DNA of 33,152 bases from Ningiella ruwaisensis (GCF_004798935.1 NZ_RAHT01000013.1:1-33152), one strand, 5' to 3'; positions 4,954 through 11,349 are shown, counted from the first letter of the stretch. The notes: a model not told the origin generated them from the letters alone. Made by a program: numbers and translations.

Positions 4954-5681
4954 TGAGTATTAAAATGATGTTCTCTGCTATGCAAATTGAGACAGGCAAC
5001 CCAGTCACCAAGATCGTTTTATTAAAGCTAGCCGATAACGCAAACGACAAAGGTGAATGCTGGCCAAGTTATGAAAACATAGCCAAGGTGTGTGAAATAT
5101 CCAAACGAACAGCTATGCGTCACATCGACAAGCTTATAGAAATGGGTTTTCTCACTAAACAGAAAAGAAAAGGTGAAAAAGGCAACACAAGCAACCTGTA
5201 CAATTTAAGTTTAGATGGTGTCAGAGTGTCACCCCCTAGTGACACAGAGTCACTACCCCCTAGTGACACAGAGTCACCCGATCCTGTCAGTTCTTTAGAA
5301 CCTGTCAATCAGAATGTCGGGTCTTCGACCCAACCTGCGCAAAATACTAGTCAATTGAGAAAGAAAGCTTTTGAACACTTTTGGTTAACATGGCGACAAG
5401 CTAAGAAGATGGCGGGCACGACCAATGATGCCCCAAAAGGCCATAGTGAAACCAAGTTCAATTTGCTTTTCCCTGTTTCGATGATTGAGAAAAAAGGCGC
5501 TGAATGGTTTCGGTACGAAATAAACCAGATGTGTGACTTCTGCAATTATGTTCACATTGAAATAGCTGAGGCCAGAGAGAATAACAGAAGGTCTGCTTTC
5601 GATAGGTTTGAAAGGATGATGCCTGAAAAATATTTCACTCAAAAACAATGGAGAGACTTTAACTGTGAGGTGGCAGTATGA
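4950..5681 (+). CDS. Replication initiator, lambda O-like with HTH
   Basis: 243 residues. The N-terminus (~1-90) is a winged-helix domain like those of phage replication proteins: CWPSYENIAKVCEISKRTA followed by MRHIDKLIEMGFLTKQKRKG. A low-complexity linker (~93-135) with SPPSDTES and LPPSDTES repeats follows, then a C-terminal domain (~138-243) probably contacting the helicase loader or helicase. The DNA of the linker holds iteron-like repeats, as in lambda O where the origin lies inside the gene. The gene overlaps its neighbours by ATGA at both ends. Start ATG 4950 or the adjacent ATG 4953 are both possible. Confidence 0.85.
   Translation: MMSIKMMFSAMQIETGNPVTKIVLLKLADNANDKGECWPSYENIAKVCEISKRTAMRHIDKLIEMGFLTKQKRKGEKGNTSNLYNLSLDGVRVSPPSDTESLPPSDTESPDPVSSLEPVNQNVGSSTQPAQNTSQLRKKAFEHFWLTWRQAKKMAGTTNDAPKGHSETKFNLLFPVSMIEKKGAEWFRYEINQMCDFCNYVHIEIAEARENNRRSAFDRFERMMPEKYFTQKQWRDFNCEVAV
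5218..5308. repeat. Iteron-like repeats, candidate replication origin
   Basis: Two 24-bp direct repeats, 5231-5254 and 5255-5278, differ at one base; each contains CCCCCTAGTGACACAGAG. Within 91 bp there are six TGTCA/TGACA cores in both orientations (5219, 5227, 5240, 5264, 5285, 5303). GTGTCAC (5226-5232) and GTGACAC (5239-5245) form an inverted repeat. The cluster lies in the initiator gene between the DNA-binding and C-terminal domains, exactly where the lambda origin sits in O. Confidence 0.6.
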
Positions 5682-7021
5682 ACCAACTTATACCGCCTTA
5701 CAATGGCGCAGCCGAACAAGCTTTGTTAGGCACTATTTTAGTAAACAACTCTGTTTTTGATGATATCGCACACCTAGTAAATGAATCGGACTTTTATTAT
5801 CAGGCGAACCGCGAAATATTTAAGTTTATTGAAAAAGACTTACGCAAAGGAAAGGCTGTTGACGTTAACACATTAGCACCACACCAAGAACTGGACTTTG
5901 CTTACTTAATTGAGATCGCTAGACAGTCATCTTCACCAAAAAACGCGGTTGTTTATGCGCAAACTATTAAAGATAAAGCAATACAAAGAGAACTAATTCA
6001 AACATGCCATTCAATTGTAGAGTGCGCATATCAACCTCAAGAAAGTGTAATTGAATTATTAAGCGATGCTGAAAAGTCTCTATCTCAAGTTAGCGGTAAA
6101 ATAAAAGTAAATACGAAAGATAATAGCGCTACAGCTGCATTGAAAGAAACGTTCGACGACTTGAGAAAAAGAGTTGAGTCGAATAATAGTTTGATGGGTA
6201 TTTCAACAGGAATTGACTGCATTGACAGAAAAATAAACGGGTTAAAAAAATCTACTTTGATTGTTTTGGCAGCAAGACCAGGAATGGGAAAAACTTCTCT
6301 TGCACTCAACATGCTTGAGAACGAAGCGATGAATGGCGGTTTCCCTCTGTTATTTTCCGTTGAAATGCCACGCGTCCAGATAATGCAAAAAATAATAGCA
6401 TCAAACGCTAACGTGCTTCTCCAAAACTTATTGAAGCCTAAATTGTTGGAAGATAGAGACTGGACTGCAATAACTGATGCAATGGCAAGGCTTAAGAAAA
6501 CCAATTTAGAGATAATTGATAACGGTTCAATAACTACAGATCTCATTCGATACGAGACCAGACAGTATGTCAAAAAACATGGAAAAGTATCACTTGTAGT
6601 CGTTGATTACATACAGCTAATAAGCGGTAAGAACCCAGAAAACAGAACCCAAGAAATCAGCCAAATATCGAGAGACTTAAAAGCGCTAGCAAAAGAGTTT
6701 GAATGCCCCGTGCTTGCTTTAAGCCAGTTAAGTAGAAAATGTGAGGAAAGGAGAGATAAGCGACCACTTAATTCAGACTTGAGAGAATCAGGCCAAATAG
6801 AGCAAGACGCGGAAGAGATAATATTCATTTATAGAGACGAAATGTATGAGGAAGAATCACCAAACGAGGGTCTCGCTGAAATAATAATATCTAAATCTAG
6901 AATGGGTGTTGTAGGTACAGTTTACACTGAATTTAACGGTGCGATCTCTAAATTTCTAGAAACAAATAGGCGACCAGTAAAGAAGCAAAATAAAACATTT
7001 AAAGAGAGGTTTACAGCATGA
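5678..7021 (+). CDS. dnaB: Replicative DNA helicase, DnaB family
   Basis: 447 residues with full DnaB layout: an N-terminal DnaB domain (~6-105, beginning PPYNGAAEQALLGTIL), a linker, and a RecA-like helicase domain (~172-440). Walker A is ARPGMGKT at 199-206, Walker B is VVVDYIQL at 307-314, followed by LSQLSR near 348-353 and DLRESGQIEQDAEE near 367-380. It should unwind DNA at the phage fork, loaded by the initiator encoded just upstream. Carrying its own helicase makes the phage less dependent on host DnaB. It starts within the stop of the initiator gene (ATGA) and ends overlapping NinB. Confidence 0.95.
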   Translation: MNQLIPPYNGAAEQALLGTILVNNSVFDDIAHLVNESDFYYQANREIFKFIEKDLRKGKAVDVNTLAPHQELDFAYLIEIARQSSSPKNAVVYAQTIKDKAIQRELIQTCHSIVECAYQPQESVIELLSDAEKSLSQVSGKIKVNTKDNSATAALKETFDDLRKRVESNNSLMGISTGIDCIDRKINGLKKSTLIVLAARPGMGKTSLALNMLENEAMNGGFPLLFSVEMPRVQIMQKIIASNANVLLQNLLKPKLLEDRDWTAITDAMARLKKTNLEIIDNGSITTDLIRYETRQYVKKHGKVSLVVVDYIQLISGKNPENRTQEISQISRDLKALAKEFECPVLALSQLSRKCEERRDKRPLNSDLRESGQIEQDAEEIIFIYRDEMYEEESPNEGLAEIIISKSRMGVVGTVYTEFNGAISKFLETNRRPVKKQNKTFKERFTA

Positions 7022-7449
7022 AACCTCAAACCTGCGTTATCTCAAAGCCCGAACAAATGCAAAGTGTCGGCGCGGCTATTCGAGAAGTGATAAGAGACTT
7101 TGGAAAGTGCGCTATTAAGTTCGGCCCTCAACAATTCACGCGCTCACAAGCTCAAAACAGACTCTTATGGAAATGGCATGGCGAACTAGCCAAGCACATT
7201 CTTGACACACAAGGCGGCACTTTTAGCACTGATGATATTCATGAGTATGTCGTATCAAAGCTATTACCCAAGCGTGTCATTGACGGACTCGGTGAACCCA
7301 TTATTGTTCGCGCTGAAACAAAGAAACTAAACACCAAAGAAATGACTGAATTTCTCAACCATTATGACGGCTGGGCGCTTACGACATACGCCTGCAAATT
7401 TACGCATCCAGACGACCTTTACTGGCAAGCAATGGGGGAAGAAAAGTGA
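7018..7449 (+). CDS. ninB: NinB/YbcN-like recombination protein
   Basis: 143 residues. The motif RSQAQNRLLWKWHGELAKHI near 42-61, the central LLPKRVIDGLGEPI and the C-terminal TKEMTEFLNHYDGWA fit the NinB/YbcN family of lambdoid phages. Those proteins bind single-stranded DNA and take part in recombination (lambda Orf). The position fits too, between helicase and NinG. The start overlaps the helicase stop (ATGA). Family assignment is from remembered motifs, so it is good but not certain. Confidence 0.8.
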   Translation: MKPQTCVISKPEQMQSVGAAIREVIRDFGKCAIKFGPQQFTRSQAQNRLLWKWHGELAKHILDTQGGTFSTDDIHEYVVSKLLPKRVIDGLGEPIIVRAETKKLNTKEMTEFLNHYDGWALTTYACKFTHPDDLYWQAMGEEK

Positions 7450-7550
7450 ACTACAAACTAGAACGACTCATATGCTGGTCAGTCATTGTCGCTTGTGCGG
7501 CGATTACAGGGCTTGTTTTTGCTTTTATGCTGGTATTGGTGTTTTCGTGA
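7446..7550 (+). CDS. Tiny single-span membrane peptide, 34 aa
   Basis: The 34-residue frame MNYKLERLICWSVIVACAAI then TGLVFAFMLVLVFS is a basic N-terminus followed by one long hydrophobic segment. It starts with GTG overlapping the NinB stop (GTGA), and its own stop overlaps the GTG of NinG. It therefore fits exactly between two genes with translational coupling at each end, and it lies in a region that naive start choice gives to an extended NinG. Unknown role; it would insert in the inner membrane with a short cytoplasmic tail. Confidence 0.55.
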   Translation: MNYKLERLICWSVIVACAAITGLVFAFMLVLVFS

Positions 7551-8077
7551 AAACTTGCAAAGTCTGCAAAACTAAGTTCAACCCAAGCTACACAAGCATG
7601 CAGAAAGTATGCTCTCAAGTTTGCGCTTTAGCACTGAGCAGGCAAGAGAGAAGCAAAGCAGAGCGCAAAAGGCTCAAAGAGCGCAAAGAAAAGCTTAAGA
7701 CGCTCACAAACATTATCGCAGAGCTGCAACCCATCTTTAATGAATTTATTCGTTTAAGAGATAAAGACGAGCCTTGCATCAGTTGCCAACGGTTTCACCA
7801 AGGCCAAATACACGCCGGTCATTATCTAACAAGAGGGGCAAGACCAAATCTGCGCTTTGATGAAAATAATGTACACGCGCAATGCTCAGCATGTAACAAC
7901 CATCTATCTGGCAATCTTATCAACTATCGAATCAATTTAATTAACAAGATAGGACTTGAGGAAGTAGAGCGACTAGAGAATGACCACGAACCTCGTCACT
8001 ACACGAAAAAGGATATTGCTGAAATGAAAGCGCATTACCGCAAATTAATCAGAGAATTAAAAAAGGACGCAGCATGA
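7547..8077 (+). CDS. ninG: NinG-like recombination protein
   Basis: 176 residues from GTG 7547. A longer frame from 7364 exists but would overlap NinB and the membrane peptide. The N-terminus has a four-Cys zinc ribbon (CKVC and CSQVC). A long charged helix follows, then C-x2-C (CISC), AGHYLTRGARPNLRFDENN, and CSACNN, the HNH-like core typical of bacteriophage lambda NinG. NinG (Rap) proteins act on recombination intermediates. It lies in its usual place downstream of NinB and is followed by an overlapping small gene. Confidence 0.88.
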   Translation: MKTCKVCKTKFNPSYTSMQKVCSQVCALALSRQERSKAERKRLKERKEKLKTLTNIIAELQPIFNEFIRLRDKDEPCISCQRFHQGQIHAGHYLTRGARPNLRFDENNVHAQCSACNNHLSGNLINYRINLINKIGLEEVERLENDHEPRHYTKKDIAEMKAHYRKLIRELKKDAA

Positions 8078-8232
8078 ACAACTTAAGTCAAGACAACTTC
8101 AAGCAATACTATAAACCCGAACGCTTTCGCCAAATCGCTTTAAGCGCCAAGAAAATAAAAGACCGTGAAACGCGTAGACGAATTGAAGAAAAGCGTGAAC
8201 AACTGGCGCTAGAAAAGGAATTGAAGTTATGA
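8074..8232 (+). CDS. Small charged helical protein, 52 aa
   Basis: The frame MNNLSQDNFKQYYKPERFRQ continues as a very Arg/Lys/Glu-rich helix (KDRETRRRIEEKREQLALEK). Its start overlaps the NinG stop (ATGA) and its stop overlaps the next start (ATGA), so coding is likely. The second half would form a single charged helix or coiled coil. I do not recognise it and assign no function. Confidence 0.65.
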   Translation: MNNLSQDNFKQYYKPERFRQIALSAKKIKDRETRRRIEEKREQLALEKELKL

Positions 8233-8414
8233 ACCGAGACCACGAGCCAATGTGCACCGGATGCGGCATAGACTCTCCGTTAATTAATACAAGTCAATAC
8301 GGATGGATATGCAACGAATGCCACCAAGAGTTTGAGACTATCGATAGAACGTATGACCTAGAAGATCATGAGCGCAGAAAGCGAGAGCGGATAGCAGAGC
8401 AGAATGAGTATTGA
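8229..8414 (+). CDS. Small zinc-ribbon protein, 61 aa
   Basis: MNRDHEPMCTGCGIDSPLIN, then WICNECHQEF gives two C-x2-C pairs (9-12 and 28-31), a classic small zinc ribbon, followed by a charged tail with RRKRER. Such ribbons occur among ninX-type genes of lambdoid phages. Overlaps both neighbours at stop/start codons. A nucleic-acid or polymerase binding role is plausible but unproven. Confidence 0.7.
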   Translation: MNRDHEPMCTGCGIDSPLINTSQYGWICNECHQEFETIDRTYDLEDHERRKRERIAEQNEY

Positions 8415-8416
8415 GA

Positions 8417-8638
8417 ATGAGCTTGCCAGTATCAGCCTTAATTATACGAAATATACGAAAAAGGGTGGGCATTCAGCAAAAGGAAATGGCCGAGATGTTT
8501 GGTTTTGGCGTTAATCAAATTTATATGTGGGAAAATGGTAAGTCTAGAATTCGCTTTGAAGATTTACTGCTGATAGTAGATTTTTACAACTTCAACTTAG
8601 AACAAGAAATAAAACTAGCAAGGAGTCAGAGTGCATAA
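8417..8638 (+). CDS. XRE-family HTH regulator
   Basis: 73 residues from ATG 8417. TTG 8411 is an alternative that would overlap the upstream stop (TTGA). Residues ~10-65 form a HTH_3/XRE fold: RKRVGIQQKEMAEMFGFGVN and QIYMWENGKSRIRFEDLL. This is a second DNA-binding regulator, apart from the CI-like protein, placed directly before the antiterminator. It could tune late gene timing or bind the phage's own operators. It is compact with no sensor or oligomerisation domain beyond the HTH. Confidence 0.8.
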   Translation: MSLPVSALIIRNIRKRVGIQQKEMAEMFGFGVNQIYMWENGKSRIRFEDLLLIVDFYNFNLEQEIKLARSQSA

Positions 8639-8683
8639 TTGGCGGACTTCATTACATATTAGATATTTTAGGAGAGCTAGATT

Positions 8684-9061
8684 ATGAACATCTATGATCA
8701 TGATGTGACAGAACTTCTGAAACAATGGGGCGCTTGGTCTTGCTCAGGACTTGGCTCTGGAAGTCTGGAGACCCCAACTTATGATAATGACCACTGGATT
8801 GATGACGGTATAGGCCTCGCAATAGATATGGCAGTTGGAAAGCTCAAGATAGCCGATAAGAACAAAAAAAATATGGATAATTACCGGAATCTAAAGAAAT
8901 ATGCACCAAGATACATTGCTATCACTCTTTACTACAAAGATAGATATAATATCCCTATGCTTGCTGATGCGCTAAAGTGCGGGGAAAATAAAGCAACTTT
9001 AATACTTAAATCGGGGGAGGCATTTATCGAAGCTGAACTTGGCTTACATGAGGTTGCTTAG
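8684..9061 (+). CDS. Q-like antitermination protein
   Basis: 125 residues. The opening LLKQWGAWSCSGLGSGS is the typical start of phage antitermination protein Q (Antiterm family), and a later segment (YYKDRYNIPMLADALKCGEN with a following helix) resembles its DNA-binding part. It has a strong ribosome site (AGGAG). It should load onto RNA polymerase at the late promoter just downstream and let it read through the terminators before the lysis, head and tail genes. It is last in the early operon, as in lambdoid phages. The cysteine at residue 20 differs from many relatives but its importance is unknown. Confidence 0.85.
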   Translation: MNIYDHDVTELLKQWGAWSCSGLGSGSLETPTYDNDHWIDDGIGLAIDMAVGKLKIADKNKKNMDNYRNLKKYAPRYIAITLYYKDRYNIPMLADALKCGENKATLILKSGEAFIEAELGLHEVA

Positions 9062-9105
9062 CACTATTTATAGTGTTGCGAATCACCCCATGATGGATTT
9101 AAAAT
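9062..9105 (+). promoter_or_regulatory. Late promoter (pR'-like) with adjacent inverted repeat
   Basis: -35 TTGCGA (9076-9081), 18-base spacer, -10 TAAAAT (9100-9105). Immediately upstream is an inverted repeat CACTAT-TT-ATAGTG (9062-9075), which begins right after the Q stop codon and could be part of the Q recognition site. Downstream come two terminators, then lysis genes, as in lambda. Confidence 0.55.
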
Positions 9106-9138
9106 ATCATTTATCATCGGGTTTTCTACTCTCTGATA

Positions 9139-9166
9139 CAAAGTCGCCAGAGTAGCGGCTTTTTTT
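9139..9166 (+). terminator. Terminator tR'-like, Q target
   Basis: AGTCGC (9142-9147) pairs with GCGGCT (9155-9160; one G-U pair) around CAGAGTA, followed by a run of T to 9166. It lies about 25 bases after the late promoter's expected start point, so unmodified polymerase should stop here. Confidence 0.75.
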
Positions 9167-9179
9167 ATGTCTTCCATTT

Positions 9180-9202
9180 GCCCTGCTTATGCGGGGCTTT
9201 TT
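9180..9202 (+). terminator. Second terminator in late leader
   Basis: GCCCTGC (9180-9186), loop TTAT, GCGGGGC (9191-9197), then TTTTT. Seven base pairs with one G-U. It backs up the first terminator and would tighten Q dependence. Further on, CCCCTC (from 9214) and GAGGGG (9248-9253) could pair across ~30 bases just before the lysozyme leader; 9203-9261 otherwise holds nothing recognisable. Confidence 0.75.
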
Positions 9203-9261
9203 AATATGACAACACCCCTCCCGCTACCCATAATAACAGCGCCCTGTGAGGGGTTAATTTT

Positions 9262-9279
9262 ATGCGTGAGTCTAAATGA
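9262..9279 (+). CDS. Possible five-codon leader peptide
   Basis: ATG 9262 opens MRESK and stops at TGA 9277-9279, overlapping the lysozyme ATG at 9276 (ATGA). The strong ribosome site GAGGGG (9248-9253) lies 8 bases before this mini-start, whereas the lysozyme start itself has only a weak one. Ribosomes ending here could restart at the lysozyme gene. Confidence 0.3.
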   Translation: MRESK

Positions 9280-9695
9280 ACTATCAAAAGATGCTCGAGC
9301 AAATAAAGTTGCATGAGGGTTTAAGATTAAAGCCTTACAAATGCACTGCGGGTTATTTAACGATAGGATATGGTCGCAATTTAGAATCAAAAGGCATAAG
9401 TGCAGATGAAGCAGAAGAGATGCTCTTAAATGATGTATCTGATGTAGAGCAATCGCTTGCACGACACGAATTATTATCAAGCAAACACAACGATGCTAGA
9501 CGCGCAGTAGTGATAAATATGGCGTTCAATCTTGGCGTTGCTGGATTACTCGCATTCAAAAAGACATTAGATGCATATCGTAATCAACAATATTTAACAG
9601 CATCGATAGAAATGCTAGATAGCAAATGGGCTAAACAAGTTGGCATGAGAGCAAAAGTGCTTAGCGAGCAAATGCGAACAGGTGAATGGCAGTGA
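9276..9695 (+). CDS. Endolysin, T4-type lysozyme (glycoside hydrolase 24)
   Basis: 139 residues. The catalytic region KLHEGLRLKPYKCTAGYLTI carries Glu 14, then after 8 residues Cys 23, then after 5 residues Thr 29. This is the Glu-x8-(Asp/Cys)-x5-Thr triad of phage muramidases; T4 lysozyme has Asp at the Cys position. C-terminal NMAFNLGVAGLLAFKKTLDA and the KWAKQVGMRA segment fit the family. No signal peptide or SAR anchor is seen, so the enzyme should need a holin, encoded next. It cuts the glycan strand of peptidoglycan. It is the first gene after the late promoter. Confidence 0.93.
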   Translation: MNYQKMLEQIKLHEGLRLKPYKCTAGYLTIGYGRNLESKGISADEAEEMLLNDVSDVEQSLARHELLSSKHNDARRAVVINMAFNLGVAGLLAFKKTLDAYRNQQYLTASIEMLDSKWAKQVGMRAKVLSEQMRTGEWQ

Positions 9696-10186
9696 ACTGG
9701 TCAGATATAAAAAACACCGTTGGCAAAATTGCTCCTTTGGTTGGTACTGCATTAGGTGGTCCAGCAGGTACGGCGATTGGTGGATTGATTGCGCATAAAC
9801 TAGGCGTTGAAAATACTCCTGAAGCGGTAGCCCTAGAATTAAAAAACAATCCAGACGCCGCAGTCAAAGTAAGACAGCTTGAGCTCGAAGATGAGCAGCA
9901 CTTTCGCGAAATAACATTTCAAACGTTGGATGCTGAACTTAAAGACAAGCAGAGCGCTAGAGAGCATCACAAATTCAGCAGAATGCCTGCGGTTATATGT
10001 TGCTCTCTTACAATTATGGTCTTACTAGGCGGCTATGCAATTTTCGCAACCGAGATACCAGAGCAAAACAGCACATTGGCAAACCTTTTATTTGGTGCAT
10101 TACTGGCTAAGTGGGGCGACTCAATCGCTTATTGGGTGGGGACGACTCGCTCAAGTGCTGAAAAAAGCAAATTTAAGATTAATTAA
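9692..10186 (+). CDS. Holin, three-segment (GTA-holin-type) family
   Basis: 164 residues from GTG 9692, which overlaps the lysozyme stop (GTGA) and has AGGTGA at the right distance. ATG 9686 lies on top of that site, so it is less likely. The N-terminus MNWSDIKNTVGKIAPLVGTA and the Gly-rich GGPAGTAIGGLIAH, an acidic helix, then a hydrophobic span (AVICCSLTIMVLLGGYAIF) and a last amphipathic segment (LLFGALLAKWGDSIAYWVG) match the 3TM holin family first named for gene transfer agents. It should permeabilise the inner membrane at lysis time and release the endolysin. Confidence 0.82.
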   Translation: MNWSDIKNTVGKIAPLVGTALGGPAGTAIGGLIAHKLGVENTPEAVALELKNNPDAAVKVRQLELEDEQHFREITFQTLDAELKDKQSAREHHKFSRMPAVICCSLTIMVLLGGYAIFATEIPEQNSTLANLLFGALLAKWGDSIAYWVGTTRSSAEKSKFKIN

Positions 10187-10201
10187 AGGTATTAAGTAGT
10201 A

Positions 10202-10450
10202 ATGAGCGACCTCATATCAAAGAAAGATTGGCACATAGAGAAGTCAGTCAGTGTAGGTCACATACTTACTACTATTATCATAGTTGTTGGCGGCTTCACA
10301 TACTTTAGTGAACAAGACAAACTCATATCAGCTAACGCTCAGTCAATCGAGTTTTTGAAAGCGCAACGTGCGGAAGATTTAAGACGCATAGAGAAGCGAT
10401 TAGATTTAATAGATTCAAAGCTTGATAAGCTTATAAGTAATGCCAACTAG
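10202..10450 (+). CDS. Membrane-anchored coiled-coil protein, 82 aa
   Basis: MSDLISKKDWHIEKSVSVGH is followed by a single hydrophobic span (ILTTIIIVVGGFTYF, ~21-35) and then a charged heptad-like helix to the end. Topology would be cytoplasmic N-terminus, one membrane segment and an external coiled coil. That resembles an inner-membrane spanin or a lysis accessory protein in form, and it follows the holin. No lipoprotein spanin partner is seen nearby, so this remains a guess. Ribosome site AAAGG is present. Confidence 0.65.
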   Translation: MSDLISKKDWHIEKSVSVGHILTTIIIVVGGFTYFSEQDKLISANAQSIEFLKAQRAEDLRRIEKRLDLIDSKLDKLISNAN

Positions 10451-10793
10451 GCCAGGTAAAGCATGTCGTGTTAACTCATGCGGCAATATAGTTAAAGACC
10501 ATAGTCACAGAGGATATTGTGAAGCTCATAAAGATAGAGCAGGTTGGCACAACAACGAAAGATTGAAAGGCAACGACACAAAGCGCGGCTATGGTTGGGA
10601 GTGGCGTAAGTTACGTAAAATAGTACTAGAGCGTGACAATCATTTATGTCAAATATGCTTAAAGAAAGGTAAAGCGGTTACAGGCAATCAATGTGACCAT
10701 ATAATACCTAAGAGTCGAGGTGGAACGGACTCACTTAGCAATCTTCAAATATTATGTGTTGATTGTCATAGAAAAAAAACAGCTAAAGAATAA
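10440..10793 (+). CDS. HNH endonuclease
   Basis: 117 residues. It has an N-terminal Cys/His zinc knuckle (CRVNSCG with HRGYCEAH), then RGYGWEWRKLRKIVLERDNH, C-x2-C (CQIC), the HNH core QCDHIIPKSRGGTDSLSNLQ and CVDCHRKK. The catalytic DH and N are all present. The start overlaps the preceding gene by 11 bases. Small HNH proteins next to the terminase are common in HK97-like cos phages, where they nick or help cut cos DNA during packaging. Two such genes are present here in tandem, which is unusual. Confidence 0.88.
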   Translation: MPTRPGKACRVNSCGNIVKDHSHRGYCEAHKDRAGWHNNERLKGNDTKRGYGWEWRKLRKIVLERDNHLCQICLKKGKAVTGNQCDHIIPKSRGGTDSLSNLQILCVDCHRKKTAKE

Positions 10794-10802
10794 ATAAACT
10801 AT

Positions 10803-10822
10803 TTTACTAATTAGTGTATAAT
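10803..10822 (+). promoter_or_regulatory. Possible promoter with operator-like element
   Basis: A consensus -10 TATAAT (10817-10822) ends the element. Just upstream TTTACTA (10803-10809), two bases and TAGTGTA (10812-10818) resemble the phage repressor site, but with a 2-bp spacer and one imperfect arm; ACTAATTAGT is a perfect palindrome. No good -35 box is found at 16-18 bases, so promoter activity is uncertain. The gap 10794-10909 holds this and the start-less beginning of the next frame. Confidence 0.35.
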
Positions 10823-10909
10823 ATTTAGCGTTGGCTAGGCTTAGCGGCTGAAAGAGAAAAAGAGTGCGCGTGTTGCGGTATAACATACTGTGTTATATCC
10901 AGTCACCAT

Positions 10910-11251
10910 ATGAAGGTTTGCAGTGATGATTGTCGAATCATCCTAGATAAGTTAGTAAGACGGAAGTGTAAGGCAAAGCGAAGAGCAATAGAGAAAGGAT
11001 TAGACTCTGAGTCATTCGACCCTTTGGATATATTTGTTAGGGATAAATGGCGGTGCCAATGCTGTAAGGTAAAGCTTAATAAAAAGCATAGAGGCCTCAC
11101 AACCCCGTTAGCGCCAGAGCTAGACCATATAATACCTTTAAGTAAAGGCGGCGCTCACACAAGATCAAATGTTCAGCTTCTTTGCAGAAGTTGCAACCTA
11201 AACAAAAGTAATAATTATTTTGAAGGCGAACAGCTACTACTTGTAGGATAA
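10910..11251 (+). CDS. Second HNH endonuclease, N-terminus uncertain
   Basis: From ATG 10910 it has 113 residues: MKVCSDDCRIILDKLVRRKC, then FVRDKWRCQCC, the core ELDHIIPLSKGGAHTRSNVQ and LCRSCNLNKS. It is a terminase-associated HNH nuclease type. The same frame is open upstream from 10829 and reads like the missing half of an N-terminal zinc ribbon (EKECACCGITY), whose second Cys pair is in the visible protein. No ATG, GTG or TTG occurs there. Either the gene is 5'-truncated, it uses a rare start such as ATA, or a frameshift occurred. It lies directly before the packaging region and small terminase. Confidence 0.82.
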   Translation: MKVCSDDCRIILDKLVRRKCKAKRRAIEKGLDSESFDPLDIFVRDKWRCQCCKVKLNKKHRGLTTPLAPELDHIIPLSKGGAHTRSNVQLLCRSCNLNKSNNYFEGEQLLLVG

Positions 11252-11349
11252 GGTAGGGGCACCCAAAATCTTCAGCAAGAGGATTTTACAACACCGCCGC
11301 CTAGCTTTTTTTACACGCCCGCAGTTCGAATTGAAAAAATGGTAAACCA
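11252..11349. other. Candidate cos / packaging region
   Basis: This 98-base gap between HNH and the small terminase holds AGGTAGGGGCACCC, an inverted repeat AAAATC (11265-11270)/GATTTT (11282-11287), a CCGCCGCC block, TTTTTTTACACGCCCGC and a near-palindrome around TTCGAA. It carries no gene. HK97-type phages with P27 small terminase and HNH usually have cos near here. The exact cut site cannot be read from one sequence. Confidence 0.4.

Noticed and set aside
5231-5278. Tandem 24-bp repeats as a possible CRISPR
   Set aside because: Only two direct units with no spacers, inside a gene; iterons explain them better.
6085-6573. 162-residue minus-strand frame inside the helicase gene
   Set aside because: Antisense to a fully conserved DnaB-type protein; no ribosome site or recognisable sequence.
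7364-8077. Longer 237-residue NinG frame
   Set aside because: Its first 61 codons run over NinB and the membrane peptide and do not look like NinG; GTG 7547 begins at the zinc ribbon.
9692-10186. Gene transfer agent origin suggested by the holin family name
   Set aside because: The window has its own replication, repressor and Q genes and a normal phage layout; the family is also widespread in true phages.
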